Shown here: positions 8,401 through 16,397 of the stretch, in pieces | Position numbering within the stretch: the first letter of the stretch is position 1 | Layout of the letters: each line of letters begins with the position of its first letter | Source: Myxococcus stipitatus | Lineage (GTDB): Bacteria > Myxococcota > Myxococcia > Myxococcales > Myxococcaceae | DNA: 64,000 nucleotides | Assembly (NCBI RefSeq): GCF_038561935.1 | Contig: NZ_CP102770.1 | Coordinates: 4,278,001-4,342,000, forward strand | Direction: 5' to 3' | Notes under the pieces: generated by a model | Databases searched by the model: none | The model's input: only the letters and a program-made list of their open reading frames with translations | What the model was told of the DNA's origin: nothing | Translations under genes and position numbers: made by a program

Positions 8401-9799
8401 CGGCCACCTGCTGGCTGAGCTTCGCCTCGAGGGCGTCGCGCTCCGCGTTCAGTCGGATGATCTCCGCGTCAGCCTGGGCGCCATGGTCCTCGGCGGCGGC
8501 GGCGCGGGTCTCGAGTCCACGGACGGTGGTGTCGCGCTCCTGCTCGGTCTGCTGCAGCCGATCCTGGAGCGCCTGAATCTCGCCATCCAGCTCGGCGTAG
8601 CGCTGGTCCCGCTCGCTGACGGTGCGGCCCAGCTCCGACTCGAAGTCGTCACCGCGCTTGCCCAGCCGGGCAATCTCCGCCTCGTGTCCGCGGACGGTGT
8701 CCTGGAGCTTCTGCTCCTTGACCTCGAACTCGAGCGTGACGACGTTGAGGTGCTTGTCCAGCTTCTCGAACTCGCCGCGCAGGTTCTCCAGCTCGGAGCC
8801 TCGCCGCGCGAGCTCGTCGTCGCGGTTGTGGACCTCCTTGCGCAGGACGTTGATGTCCTTTTCCTTGGAGGCGACGACCTCGATGAGGTCCTTCTCCGCG
8901 GAGAACTTCTGGAGCAGCAGGTCGTCGACGGTGGCGCCGTGCTCACGCTCCTTCTGGAGCATGGCCTGCTGCGCTTCGTTGAAGCGGCGCAGCAGGTCGT
9001 CCACCTGCATCTTGAGGCCCTGGAGCTCCACGTCCTTCTCGTGGAGCCGGTCCTCGCCCGTCAGCAGCTCGCGCTCGCGCACGCTCCAGATTTCGGAGAT
9101 GCGGGCGAGCTGCGCCTCGCGCGTCTTGAGCTCGTCGCGGAGGATCTGGATCTTGCCTTCCGGCGTGCCCATCAGCTCGCGGCGCGGGGGAGGGCGCTTG
9201 AGCTGGCGGGACTCGGCGAGCAGCTCCGCCTTGCGGTCGGCGATGGACTGGAACGCGCGGTCGAGGAAGGCGCGGTCCTCATCCGTCATCGCGCTGCGGC
9301 GCTCGCGCTTGGGCAGCTTGGGCGGGCCGCCCGCGTTGGTGCGGATGGCGGGCATCGGCGGAGGTGCCTCGCGCGGCGCGTTGCCCGAGAGCGCGGCATC
9401 CAGCGATGCATCCGAGTCATCCGTGCCGGGGGGCACGATGCCGGTGCTGAGGGAGGCAAGCTCTCCCATCTCGAAGGGGATGACGAGGTAGCCATCGGCG
9501 GCGCCGGGGGTCTGCCGGTGCTGCGTGAGCCCGTCGACGCCCGTGTCGGACGAGAGCAGGAGGACCTTGAGGTTCTGGCCCCACTTGCCCTTCTTGATCT
9601 GCCCGCAGAGCGTGAAGCCGGATTGATCAGGCAGCTCGGCGCGGAGGACGACGAGATCCGGACGGCGCTTTTCCAGCTCGCGCTGCGCATCCGTGGCCGT
9701 CGCCGCCATGGCGGTTTGGTAACCCGCGCTCTTGAGCACGGTTGCCATGCTGAGGGCGAAGTCGTTCTGGCTTTCAACGATGAGGACGCGGCGCTCCAT
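5444..9799 (-). CDS. aglZ: AglZ-type gliding motility regulator: pseudo-receiver plus long coiled coil
   Basis: The 1451-residue protein begins with a response-regulator-like domain (residues 1-~120, MERRVLIVESQNDFALS). The phosphoacceptor position, normally Asp in the LLD segment, is Arg (DLVVLRAELPDQSG), so it is a pseudo-receiver that should not be phosphorylated there. From ~190 to ~1350 it is nearly continuous coiled coil, and it ends in an Ala/Lys/Pro-rich linker and an acidic tail (EDDDWTALVDELDK). This architecture matches AglZ of M. xanthus, which binds the GTPase MglA and helps assemble A-motility focal adhesions. The M. xanthus protein is recalled as about 1395 residues. A 16-unit array of 14-residue repeats lies in the centre and is annotated separately. 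A GAAAGG sequence precedes the ATG. Confidence 0.85.
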   Translation of the reverse strand: MERRVLIVESQNDFALSMATVLKSAGYQTAMAATATDAQRELEKRRPDLVVLRAELPDQSGFTLCGQIKKGKWGQNLKVLLLSSDTGVDGLTQHRQTPGAADGYLVIPFEMGELASLSTGIVPPGTDDSDASLDAALSGNAPREAPPPMPAIRTNAGGPPKLPKRERRSAMTDEDRAFLDRAFQSIADRKAELLAESRQLKRPPPRRELMGTPEGKIQILRDELKTREAQLARISEIWSVRERELLTGEDRLHEKDVELQGLKMQVDDLLRRFNEAQQAMLQKEREHGATVDDLLLQKFSAEKDLIEVVASKEKDINVLRKEVHNRDDELARRGSELENLRGEFEKLDKHLNVVTLEFEVKEQKLQDTVRGHEAEIARLGKRGDDFESELGRTVSERDQRYAELDGEIQALQDRLQQTEQERDTTVRGLETRAAAAEDHGAQADAEIIRLNAERDALEAKLSQQVADLEADLARTTSEREQLRLDKDALEAELSQRIEDRDSKISTLDRELAETIARNERTEADLNSSIQQQLERIGELEGEVEAVKAHLADREAELSGELEALTDAKNALEEDLTGRIEALRIAKDALEEDLTRQLEEVRAAKAEQEADLTGQIQALTSQLSDTQGTLASTEQTLSETRGELEATSQTLNETQTRLAQTEEALSSTRGELEATSQTLSQTQDTLARTEQQLSDTQGTLANTEQTLSETRGELDATSQTLSQTQDTLARTEQQLSDTQGTLANTEQTLSETRGELEATSQTLNETQTRLAQTEEALSETRGELEATSQTLAQTQDTLARTEQQLSQTQATLAQTEGALAETRGELEATSQTLTQTQNTLEETRDELGTTTAQRDALKLELDETRGALQDTNDALARTTGERDQRTAELKALGEAKDALEQSLTQQIGQLRGDLSETLGNYEAERAAHEKLAAETSATIEALTGERDGLRSELEATSETLSQVQGQLAATRDTLSREQQAHTTSRQQAASTQAALQGELNEARNQVEELGEQLTITKHELGARVADVTQLTAQLAQVEDARATLKERLDTLTEESQRREELLQNDLANKGKELSDTLRKLTQVTQEKMRQAEVLNREVATRTEQLKAMETKLQTQATDAKRHADGLGQQMAGLNNQFELAKKALGEREEQLRAAGAQHQKLAQERDALTSNLQQAEARAQQQAQQTQQERAEAKRAADELAAKLAKAEQRVAQLTQEAQAKAADADAKAKDLQAQLAARAKKVQDLELALENAQGAKARAEKDLAAKVSAAEGKANEAAARLATAQKERKDLEARQLREVEELNTKQKAELERRDAIKAQEVTRLQQSVQEKSKALKVAELELARFKSKSPATPAPVAAKAAKAAPSADEDDLARSPQVNQTIPPAAAAPAKAAKPAAKAAPAAKKAPAPAPVMLGSDESEPTDRTMVVQLPVTTAPKEDDDWTALVDELDK
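7268..7939 (-). repeat. 16 tandem 42-bp units (14-residue coiled-coil repeat) inside aglZ
   Basis: Sixteen consecutive 42-bp units encode 14 residues (two heptads) each. Four unit types can be told apart: A (TLSETRGELEATSQ), B (TLNETQTRLAQTEE), C (TLSQTQDTLARTEQ) and D (QLSDTQGTLANTEQ). They run in the order D A B A C D A C D A B A C D A C. Near-identity at the DNA level points to recent expansion by unequal recombination or slippage of two- and three-unit blocks (84 and 126 bp). Confidence 0.92.
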
Positions 9800-9898
9800 G
9801 AAGCCCTTTCACCCGTAAAAAGTGCAGTGAAAACCGCAACATCCTACTGGGGGCGCGCGCGACTTGGGAAATTTCCGAAGGGGGCTCGGTCGTCTGCT

Positions 9899-12800
9899 TC
9901 ACTGGCCCTTGCCGCGAACCACACCCTGCGCCGGGGGGGAAGGGGGCAGTCGGGACGGATCTGTATCGTCATCCCGTCCTGGGAAGGTGGTCGGAGGCGT
10001 GTGGCGGGCGAACCGAGTGCCTTCGGGTGGACAGTAGCCGTGGGCGAGCTGCGCGAACCAGGGATTGAGCATCGAGGGGAGCGGCTCGGGGGCAGGAGCT
10101 TCGTCCTCCGGGGGTGGTTCCGCGATGGCTTCGTCGGCCTCGGCCTCCTGGAGGTCCTCGTCTTCAATCAGGCGCGCGGCGCTGCTGACGGAGACCTCGG
10201 CCTCCTCGACCTCGTCGCTGCTGATCTCATCCGGTTCGTCCAGGCGCGGGCGCGCGTGAGGGGGCGTGGCGCCATCCTCGTCGCCCTCCTCGATGGCCTG
10301 GGCCTCGTCCTCGGAGATCTCCTCGGGTTCGTCCTCGGGCTCGGCGGACTTGACGTTGAGCGGACCGGGGCGTGAGGGGGACGCTTCGATGGGCTCCAGC
10401 CGAGGGGGGCCATCGATGGACATGAGCCGGGGGGGCCGCTGACGCGGGACGGGCGGAGGCGCGCTGGCACGAGGTGGCAGGGCGGGGGGCCGCTCGGATT
10501 CCGTGGCGTGGGGGCGGAGGACGGGAGGTCCACGCTCCGCGTCGGGCGAAGAGGGGCGCTCCGGCTTCGTGGCGGAGCCCGGTGTGAGGATGGGAGGCGG
10601 ACGCTCCGGGACAGAGGTGGATCCGCGTGAGGGCGTGGCGCGAGGGGACTCCGTCAAGAGGGGCGGTGGCCGCTCGGGCTCGGAGCTGGCTCTGCGACTG
10701 GATCCCGTCAGGACGGGCGGTGCGCGCTCGGGTTCGGAGGAGGTGCCTCGAGGGGCTGATCCGCGGCCGGACTCCGTGAGGATGGGCGGCGCGCGCTCGG
10801 GCTCGGAGGAGGCACCTCGTGATGCGGGGGCGCGACTGGACTCCGAAAGGATGGGGGGCGTGCGCTCGGATTCGGAGGTGGCACCGCGGGGAGTGGAGCT
10901 TCGGCTGAGTGGTGGGAGGCGGTCTGTGTCACCGCGCGGCCGCTCATGTTCGACGATGGGGGGCGTGGTGCGACTTCGCGGCGCGAAATCGAAGACCGTT
11001 CTTCGGCTCGGTGCCCGTTCCTCGACGGGCGATGTGTCGATGTGAGCCGAAGCGGGCTCGGCCTCGACGGTGGAGGCGCTGGAGCCCGATGAAGGGGACG
11101 TGTCGGCTGTCGAGGATGAGGCTGCCTCGTTCGACACGGTGCCCGTGCGTGCCGTGTGTCGTCTGGATTCCGGTACGGAAGGACTGCCCTCAGAGACGAG
11201 TTCCGGGTCGGGCGCTTCCTCCGAGTCGAGATGTTGCTCCGACTCCGGGACGTCGCTCGTCTCCGGCGTGGTGTCGTGCGCGGAGGCTGGGGCCTCGTCG
11301 GCGGACGGGCGACGATGTCCCGATGCGGAGTCCTCATTGGATGAGGCAGGCGCGTTCCCCGTGTGCCGGTCGGACTCCGACAGAGGTGAGGCGCGTCCCG
11401 AGAGGGACTTCACCTCCGCGAGAGCACCAACGCGTCCTGCCTGCGACTCCTTCTCGGGCGCGGTGCCACTTCGGCTCGGGGCCTGCTCTTCGTCGAGGTC
11501 GGCACCGAGGCGCTCTGCCTTGGGGTCGGTCTCGGAGGTGGCGTCTACGCTCTTCGTGGACTGCTCGTTGTCCTCATCGCCACCGATGTGTTCCGGCTGT
11601 GTCGCGGTCTTGGCTGTGGCGTCGCTTCGCGGTGGCGCGTGTTCCGCGTCGCTGCGCCCCGACTGGGAGGCCGCCTCAGCCGCGATGCCGATCCCCTTCG
11701 TGGACTGTTCCTCGTCCGAGTCGCCACCCACGTGACCCGACTGCGCATCGGTCTGGGGGGGGGCGCTTCGCGGTGGGGCGTGTTCCGCGTCGCTGCGTCC
11801 CGACTGGGAGGCCGCCTCAGCCGTGATGCCGATTCCCTTCGTGGACTGTTCCTCGTCCGAATCGCCACCGACGTGTCCCGACTGCGATTCGGTCTGGGGG
11901 GCGTCGCTCCGCCGCGGGGAGTGTCCCTCTTCGTGGTCGGCAATGATGCGCCCATCGGCACGGCCCGCCTGGGACTCAGCCTCGGCCGTGCTCACCGCTC
12001 CATTCGTCGAATGTTCCGACTCAGGGGCGGCATCAACACGCCCCGACTCGCTCTCCGACGTGGACGCGGTGCCCGTTTCCTTCGAGGCGCCGTCCTCTTC
12101 GACTTCGCGCTCTGACTTGGATGATGTTCCGGTCCGCCCGGTGGACACTTCTACGGTGCCTGCGGCGGAATGCTCGGGCTCCGGATGCGCTTTCTCCGAG
12201 CGCTGCTTCGTGTCGCCGACAGAAGAGGGCTCGCCGTGCCCTGGCAGGAGCTCAGGTTCTGGTGCGGCTCCAGTCCGCTCGGCGACAGGTTCCGCGTCGG
12301 CGCTGCGTTCCGACAGGAGCTCAGGCTCTGGCGTGGTGCTCGTGCGTCCCGCGCGAGGCTCCGTATCGGCTGTGACACTGCTGCGTGCCAGCGAGCGCTC
12401 CGTCTCCGAGGTTGAGCCAGTCTTCTCCGCGTCGGTGGTCACCCCTGCGCGTCCCGCGCCTCCTTCGGACTCGGCACCCGTGCCGCCGTGGCCCGAGGAC
12501 TTCTCCGCCTCGACAGCAGACCCGGTGCGCGCCTCGGTCCCGGAGACCGTGCGAGTGCGTCCCGAGGGGCGCTTCGACTCACGAGGAGCCTCCGTGCGGG
12601 CACCACCGCGCTCGCCCTCGTTGGACTGTGCACTCTTCGACAGAACACCGAGCGACGACATCCGCCGCGAAGGCGTCTCCACGCGCGCCGACGTGCTCCG
12701 ACTCGCGAGCACGGAGCGCATGGGGACGATGGGCGTGGGGGCCTGCACTTCATCGTCCCGCCTCGCGCTCAGCGAGCCCCGGCCATTGGACATCGGGGCG

Positions 12801-14791
12801 TCATCTCGCTGCAGCGACGCGGGAGCCCGAATGATGGGCGTGGGGGCGGGCGGCTCCTCTCCCTGCAATGCCACCGGAGCCCGGATGATGGGCGTCGGAG
12901 ACGGCGGCTCATCCGGCAGGAGTGACGCCGGCATTCGGATGATGGGCGTTGGCGCCGGTGGCTCCACGGGAGTAGGGGCCGGTGGCTCATCCCCGAGCAT
13001 CGGTGGCGTGCTCCGCCGCGACCTCGCGCCGTGCTCGCCCGCGGATGCCTGCCTGGCGTCCTCGCCCGAATCGTCCGAGGCCGCGTCGGTGTCCTCCCTC
13101 GACTCAGGTTGCGCGGCGCGGATGGGCGTCACGGGCGTCGGGTCCGGCGCAATCGCGGAAGACGCTTCGGGCGGAGTGGTCTCCTCAGGAGGCGAAGCCG
13201 TCGCTCCCCGCGCGCTGCTCGATGCAGCCGAAGAAGCACGCTCGCGCAACGGCAAGCCCATCACCACGGGCGGCTCGACGGGGCGAGCATCCGGCTCCGT
13301 CTTGACGAGGCGGGTATCGAACCCATCCTCCAGCACCATCCCCATCACCACGGGGGGCTCTTCCGCGGCGGCTTCCGGCGGCGGGGCGACGTGCTGCGCG
13401 ACGGTCTCCCGCTTCTCGACTTGGGGAATCTTCACCCGCCCGCTGTCCGGCGGCAGCAGCATCGCGAGCCGATTGGTCGGAGTCCCCGTCACCATGGTCG
13501 GCATGGGCAGGTCGTCCTCGCGAGTGCTGGTCACCGGACCCGTTCGCTTCTCCAGCAGCGAATCGTAGAGGTCCAGCAGCTGTCCTCGGATGGACGAGGC
13601 GTCGAGCGCGGCCTCGGCATGCTCGCGGGCCCGGGTGCCCATCTCGATGCGCCGCGGAACATCTCGCGCCAGCTCGATGATGCGGTCCGCCATGGCCCGG
13701 CTGTTCCCCGGTGGGAAAAAGACAGCCACATCATCCGGGACCAGCTCCCGGCAGACGGGCAGGTCGGCGGCGAGGATGGGGCGACCCGCGGCGCAGTACT
13801 CGGAGACCTTCGCGAGCGGGCCTCCCTGAACGCGGTTGCGCTCCACGTCGTCCAGCGCGAGCACGCCCACATCCGCCAGCGCGAGCACCTTGGCGACATC
13901 GTCGTGGTGCACGGGCGCCTGGAACTCCACCCGGTCCGTGAGGCCGAGCTCCTTCACGAGCTCATCCAGGTGCGGCTGCCAGTCCGGATGCTGTGCGCCC
14001 ACCAGCGTCAGCTTTGCCTCGACCTGCTCATTCGCGAGCGCGACGGCGCGCAGCAGCGTCGGAAGTCCCTGCCAGCCGACGTGGCTGCCCAGGTACATCA
14101 GCCGCAGGGGCTCTCCGTCCGGTGCGCCCATGACGTCGGGCGAGAAGGGCGCCAGGTCGACGGGGGCGCGCAGGACGCGAACGAGCTCCTCGCTCGCACC
14201 GAGAGACTGGATGTACGAGCGCGTCGTCTGGGAGCCGGTGACGATGAGGTCCGCGTTCATCAGGCAGAACAGCTCCTGCCTGCGAATCTTCGAGAGGAAG
14301 CGCCGGTCTCCCTCTGTCTGCGGGTGCGTGTAGCGAAGCTCCTGCGAGGGGAAGGTCTGCGCTTCGTAGATGAGGCGGTAGCCGTAGTCGCCCTTCAGCT
14401 CGCACAACGCGTATCCCCCGAAGGGGTCCGTGAAGTGGGCGAGGGCATACTCCTCGCTCTCCAGCTGTCGGCGCACGGCGCGCTCAAACGCCTGGATTCT
14501 CGAGGCCAGGTCACCCGAGCCGACCGGCACGCGCAGGAGCCGGGCACCCTGGTACTTCTCGATATGGGAATGGTCCGGCGTCTTCGCCGATAGCACCACC
14601 ACGGAGAACCGGTCCGGCAACGCCTTGAGGTACTCGGTCAAACGGCGTGACGAACCGGAGGGTCCGGGGATGACGTCGAAGCTGCACAGGAGCAGTCTGG
14701 GCAGGTCGCTCAAAGCGGGGGCAGAATACCGAGCCGCATCCTGGGTGTCATCGGGTGAGGTGAAGGGGAGGGGGTCGGGCGACGAACACAA
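9899..14791 (-). CDS. GT4 glycosyltransferase fused to a ~1200-residue disordered repeat-rich tail
   Basis: Residues ~30-415 are a GT-B glycosyltransferase of family 4. They show an N-terminal SFDVIPGPSGSSRR segment, a C-terminal Rossmann half (LRLMYLGSHVGWQGLPTLL) and the donor-site region KVSEYCAAGRPILAADLPVC. From ~420 to ~1560 the protein is low-complexity Ser/Pro/Glu/Thr-rich sequence with several repeat families. It then becomes strongly acidic and closes with an ordered-looking end (NPWFAQLAHGYCPPEG). High GC3 and 3-base periodicity of the repeats support the tail being coding. The start is uncertain: TTG at 14791 gives the longest frame and TTG at 14713 also fits. The gene lies 54 bp from the divergent DUF4912 gene and just upstream of aglZ on the same strand. 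The acceptor sugar cannot be inferred. Confidence 0.83.
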   Translation of the reverse strand: MCSSPDPLPFTSPDDTQDAARYSAPALSDLPRLLLCSFDVIPGPSGSSRRLTEYLKALPDRFSVVVLSAKTPDHSHIEKYQGARLLRVPVGSGDLASRIQAFERAVRRQLESEEYALAHFTDPFGGYALCELKGDYGYRLIYEAQTFPSQELRYTHPQTEGDRRFLSKIRRQELFCLMNADLIVTGSQTTRSYIQSLGASEELVRVLRAPVDLAPFSPDVMGAPDGEPLRLMYLGSHVGWQGLPTLLRAVALANEQVEAKLTLVGAQHPDWQPHLDELVKELGLTDRVEFQAPVHHDDVAKVLALADVGVLALDDVERNRVQGGPLAKVSEYCAAGRPILAADLPVCRELVPDDVAVFFPPGNSRAMADRIIELARDVPRRIEMGTRAREHAEAALDASSIRGQLLDLYDSLLEKRTGPVTSTREDDLPMPTMVTGTPTNRLAMLLPPDSGRVKIPQVEKRETVAQHVAPPPEAAAEEPPVVMGMVLEDGFDTRLVKTEPDARPVEPPVVMGLPLRERASSAASSSARGATASPPEETTPPEASSAIAPDPTPVTPIRAAQPESREDTDAASDDSGEDARQASAGEHGARSRRSTPPMLGDEPPAPTPVEPPAPTPIIRMPASLLPDEPPSPTPIIRAPVALQGEEPPAPTPIIRAPASLQRDDAPMSNGRGSLSARRDDEVQAPTPIVPMRSVLASRSTSARVETPSRRMSSLGVLSKSAQSNEGERGGARTEAPRESKRPSGRTRTVSGTEARTGSAVEAEKSSGHGGTGAESEGGAGRAGVTTDAEKTGSTSETERSLARSSVTADTEPRAGRTSTTPEPELLSERSADAEPVAERTGAAPEPELLPGHGEPSSVGDTKQRSEKAHPEPEHSAAGTVEVSTGRTGTSSKSEREVEEDGASKETGTASTSESESGRVDAAPESEHSTNGAVSTAEAESQAGRADGRIIADHEEGHSPRRSDAPQTESQSGHVGGDSDEEQSTKGIGITAEAASQSGRSDAEHAPPRSAPPQTDAQSGHVGGDSDEEQSTKGIGIAAEAASQSGRSDAEHAPPRSDATAKTATQPEHIGGDEDNEQSTKSVDATSETDPKAERLGADLDEEQAPSRSGTAPEKESQAGRVGALAEVKSLSGRASPLSESDRHTGNAPASSNEDSASGHRRPSADEAPASAHDTTPETSDVPESEQHLDSEEAPDPELVSEGSPSVPESRRHTARTGTVSNEAASSSTADTSPSSGSSASTVEAEPASAHIDTSPVEERAPSRRTVFDFAPRSRTTPPIVEHERPRGDTDRLPPLSRSSTPRGATSESERTPPILSESSRAPASRGASSEPERAPPILTESGRGSAPRGTSSEPERAPPVLTGSSRRASSEPERPPPLLTESPRATPSRGSTSVPERPPPILTPGSATKPERPSSPDAERGPPVLRPHATESERPPALPPRASAPPPVPRQRPPRLMSIDGPPRLEPIEASPSRPGPLNVKSAEPEDEPEEISEDEAQAIEEGDEDGATPPHARPRLDEPDEISSDEVEEAEVSVSSAARLIEDEDLQEAEADEAIAEPPPEDEAPAPEPLPSMLNPWFAQLAHGYCPPEGTRFARHTPPTTFPGRDDDTDPSRLPPSPPAQGVVRGKGQ
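10570..10910 (-). repeat. Imperfect repeats encoding SEPERxPPxLTES in the GT4 tail
   Basis: At least six imperfect copies of a ~22-residue unit with the core SEPERAPPILTES occur in tandem. The copies are diverged, which suggests an older expansion than the 47-residue repeat further upstream in the protein. Confidence 0.75.
11552..11977 (-). repeat. ~141-bp tandem repeat (47-48 residues) in the GT4 tail
   Basis: Three successive copies start at 11552, 11696 and 11837 (spacing 144 then 141 bp) with the shared core CTTCGTGGACTG on the plus strand. The last two copies are almost identical over more than 120 bp. The units encode segments with the core DEEQSTKGIGI and SQSGRSDAEHAPPRS. Multiples of three keep the frame open. 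Confidence 0.82.
12720..12990 (-). repeat. Repeats encoding PAPTPIIRxPASL in the GT4 tail
   Basis: Four copies of the proline-rich phrase (PTPIIRMPASLL, PTPIIRAPVALQ, PTPIIRAPASLQ and a diverged PTPIVPMRSVL) occur at about 20-30 residue spacing. They may be repeated linear motifs for a protein partner; that is inference. Confidence 0.75.
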
Positions 14792-14845
14792 GCAATGCTG
14801 GCACGTTGACCCTCCACGGCCGGCGACCTAAAGGCGACCCTGCCT

Positions 14846-16372
14846 ATGGACGACCTCAAGAGCGTCACCGTCGGTTCCCTGAGGGAGCTGGCTCGGAAGC
14901 ACCTGGGGAGCGGATACAGCAAGCTCAAGAAGGCCGAACTGATTGCCGCCCTGGCCGCGTTCGTGCCCGCGCTCGCCAGGCTCGCCCGGCTGCTTGGAAT
15001 CAAGGTCCCTCCCAGGCGGGGCGCGGAGACGAGGCCCGAGCCCCCAGCGCTCGCCTCGTCTTCCACCCCGTCCCAGAAGAAGCCCTCGGAGGAGGGACGT
15101 GTCTCGACCTCCCAGCGCATGGCGGCCAAGCGCGCATCCGAGAAGCCCGACGGCCCACCCACCACGCCGCAGGCCCAGGTCGTGAACTTTCCTCCGAGGC
15201 CCCGAGGGACGAAAGAGGCCTCGCCACCGCTCCCCTCGGCGCCCGAGGTGGAGTCCCGTCCTCCTTCGCGAGCGGCGAACGGTCCGGTGACTCCGACTCC
15301 CAGTTCCGCGAGTCCGCCCGCAGCGCAGCTTCCCGCGCCGCCGTTGATTGAAGGCTTCTTCGTCGCGCGCGTCAGGGGCGAGGAGGAGGTCCGCCGTCAT
15401 CACCTCCAGGACGAGCGAGTCCCCGAGGAGCTGGCCGCGCCCTCCGCGGAGGAAGACGCCGAGGGGCTGGGAGCCTTGCCGTCCGAGTACCAGGACGACA
15501 CGACGCTGCTCCTGCCCAAGGACCCGCACACGCTCTTCGCCCTCTGGGACTACAGCGCCGCCACGCGGGACCGGGCGATGAACGGACTGCAGGCGCCTCG
15601 CGCCGTGCTGAGGGTCTTCAACGGGGAGGACCTCGTGCGCGAGGTGGATTGCGCGCTCGAGTCGCGCAGCTACTACATCCATGGTCTGCCCGCGGGAAAG
15701 CCCTACCGGGTCGAGGCCCACTTCGTCGGTCGCGATGGTCGCTCACAGCGCATCGGTCCTTCGAGCAATCGCGTGACGCTTCCGCCCGCGGGAGTGTCGT
15801 CGGACACGACCGTCCGTTTCCTGCGGCGCCCCGTTCCCGTCGATGAGAGCGCCACCACCGCGCCGCCGCCCACGTTCAGTCCCGAGGTCCACGAGGCGAA
15901 GGAGCGCGAGTACATCACGTGGCACCGCGTCAGCCTCCCTGGGAGCGCGGGCTCGAGGGATGTCCCGGTGCTTCATCGAGAGGCTCTCGGTCCTGTCGAG
16001 CGTCCTCCACCGCGAAGAAGAGAGGGTGGGGCGTTCACGGGGAACGAGGTTCCCTTCGAGCATGTCGGGCGTGCGCCGGGGGCGTCGGACCAGCGCTACC
16101 TCGCGTCGCACCGCTATCTCGAGGCTCAGGCGCGTGCGCCCGGGGCTTCGGACATGCGGTACGCGCAGGGGCTCGTGCATCCGACGTCCACGTCCCGTGC
16201 ATTCGAATATCTCGAGATGGGACCCGAGCGTGCCCGGGACCATGGTGGTGAGCGCGCCATCGGTGGCACCGAGCTGAACTACTTCGAGTTGCCCAAGCGT
16301 CCGCCCGGGGCCTCGGGGCCCTTGGATGTGGACTCCCAGCGCAAGCCACCTTCGGGGGGTGGCCGCTCGTGA
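14846..16372 (+). CDS. DUF4912 protein with N-terminal Rho_N/SAP-like domain
   Basis: The 508-residue protein opens with a short helical domain like the N-terminal domain of Rho (VGSLRELARKHLGSGYSKLKKAELI). A disordered Pro-rich linker follows. Residues ~215-330 form the DUF4912 domain (LLPKDPHTLFALWDYS, ESRSYYIHGLPAGKPYRVE), a sandwich fold thought to bind carbohydrate. The C-terminal third has two copies of RAPGASDxRY and other Gly/Pro-rich phrases. DUF4912 genes are often found beside GH57 DUF1957 enzymes, which is the arrangement here: the GH57 gene starts 25 bp downstream. A role in placing or regulating that enzyme on a glucan is inferred from the family association. Confidence 0.8.
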   Translation: MDDLKSVTVGSLRELARKHLGSGYSKLKKAELIAALAAFVPALARLARLLGIKVPPRRGAETRPEPPALASSSTPSQKKPSEEGRVSTSQRMAAKRASEKPDGPPTTPQAQVVNFPPRPRGTKEASPPLPSAPEVESRPPSRAANGPVTPTPSSASPPAAQLPAPPLIEGFFVARVRGEEEVRRHHLQDERVPEELAAPSAEEDAEGLGALPSEYQDDTTLLLPKDPHTLFALWDYSAATRDRAMNGLQAPRAVLRVFNGEDLVREVDCALESRSYYIHGLPAGKPYRVEAHFVGRDGRSQRIGPSSNRVTLPPAGVSSDTTVRFLRRPVPVDESATTAPPPTFSPEVHEAKEREYITWHRVSLPGSAGSRDVPVLHREALGPVERPPPRRREGGAFTGNEVPFEHVGRAPGASDQRYLASHRYLEAQARAPGASDMRYAQGLVHPTSTSRAFEYLEMGPERARDHGGERAIGGTELNYFELPKRPPGASGPLDVDSQRKPPSGGGRS

Positions 16373-16397
16373 ACCTTCACGGACATCTTGACCGACC

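Noticed and set aside
9800..9898. tRNA or small RNA gene between aglZ and the GT4 gene
   Set aside because: No cloverleaf or stable structured element is visible, and the region is only 99 bp.
6104..10375. Plus-strand open frame of 1423 codons, Leu/Arg/Glu-rich
   Set aside because: It is the antisense of aglZ coiled coil and of the glycosyltransferase tail, with no independent start signal.
11823..13568. Ser-rich plus-strand frame opposite the GT4 tail
   Set aside because: The minus-strand frame continues a verified glycosyltransferase, and its repeats keep multiples of three; the plus frame has no ribosome-binding site.
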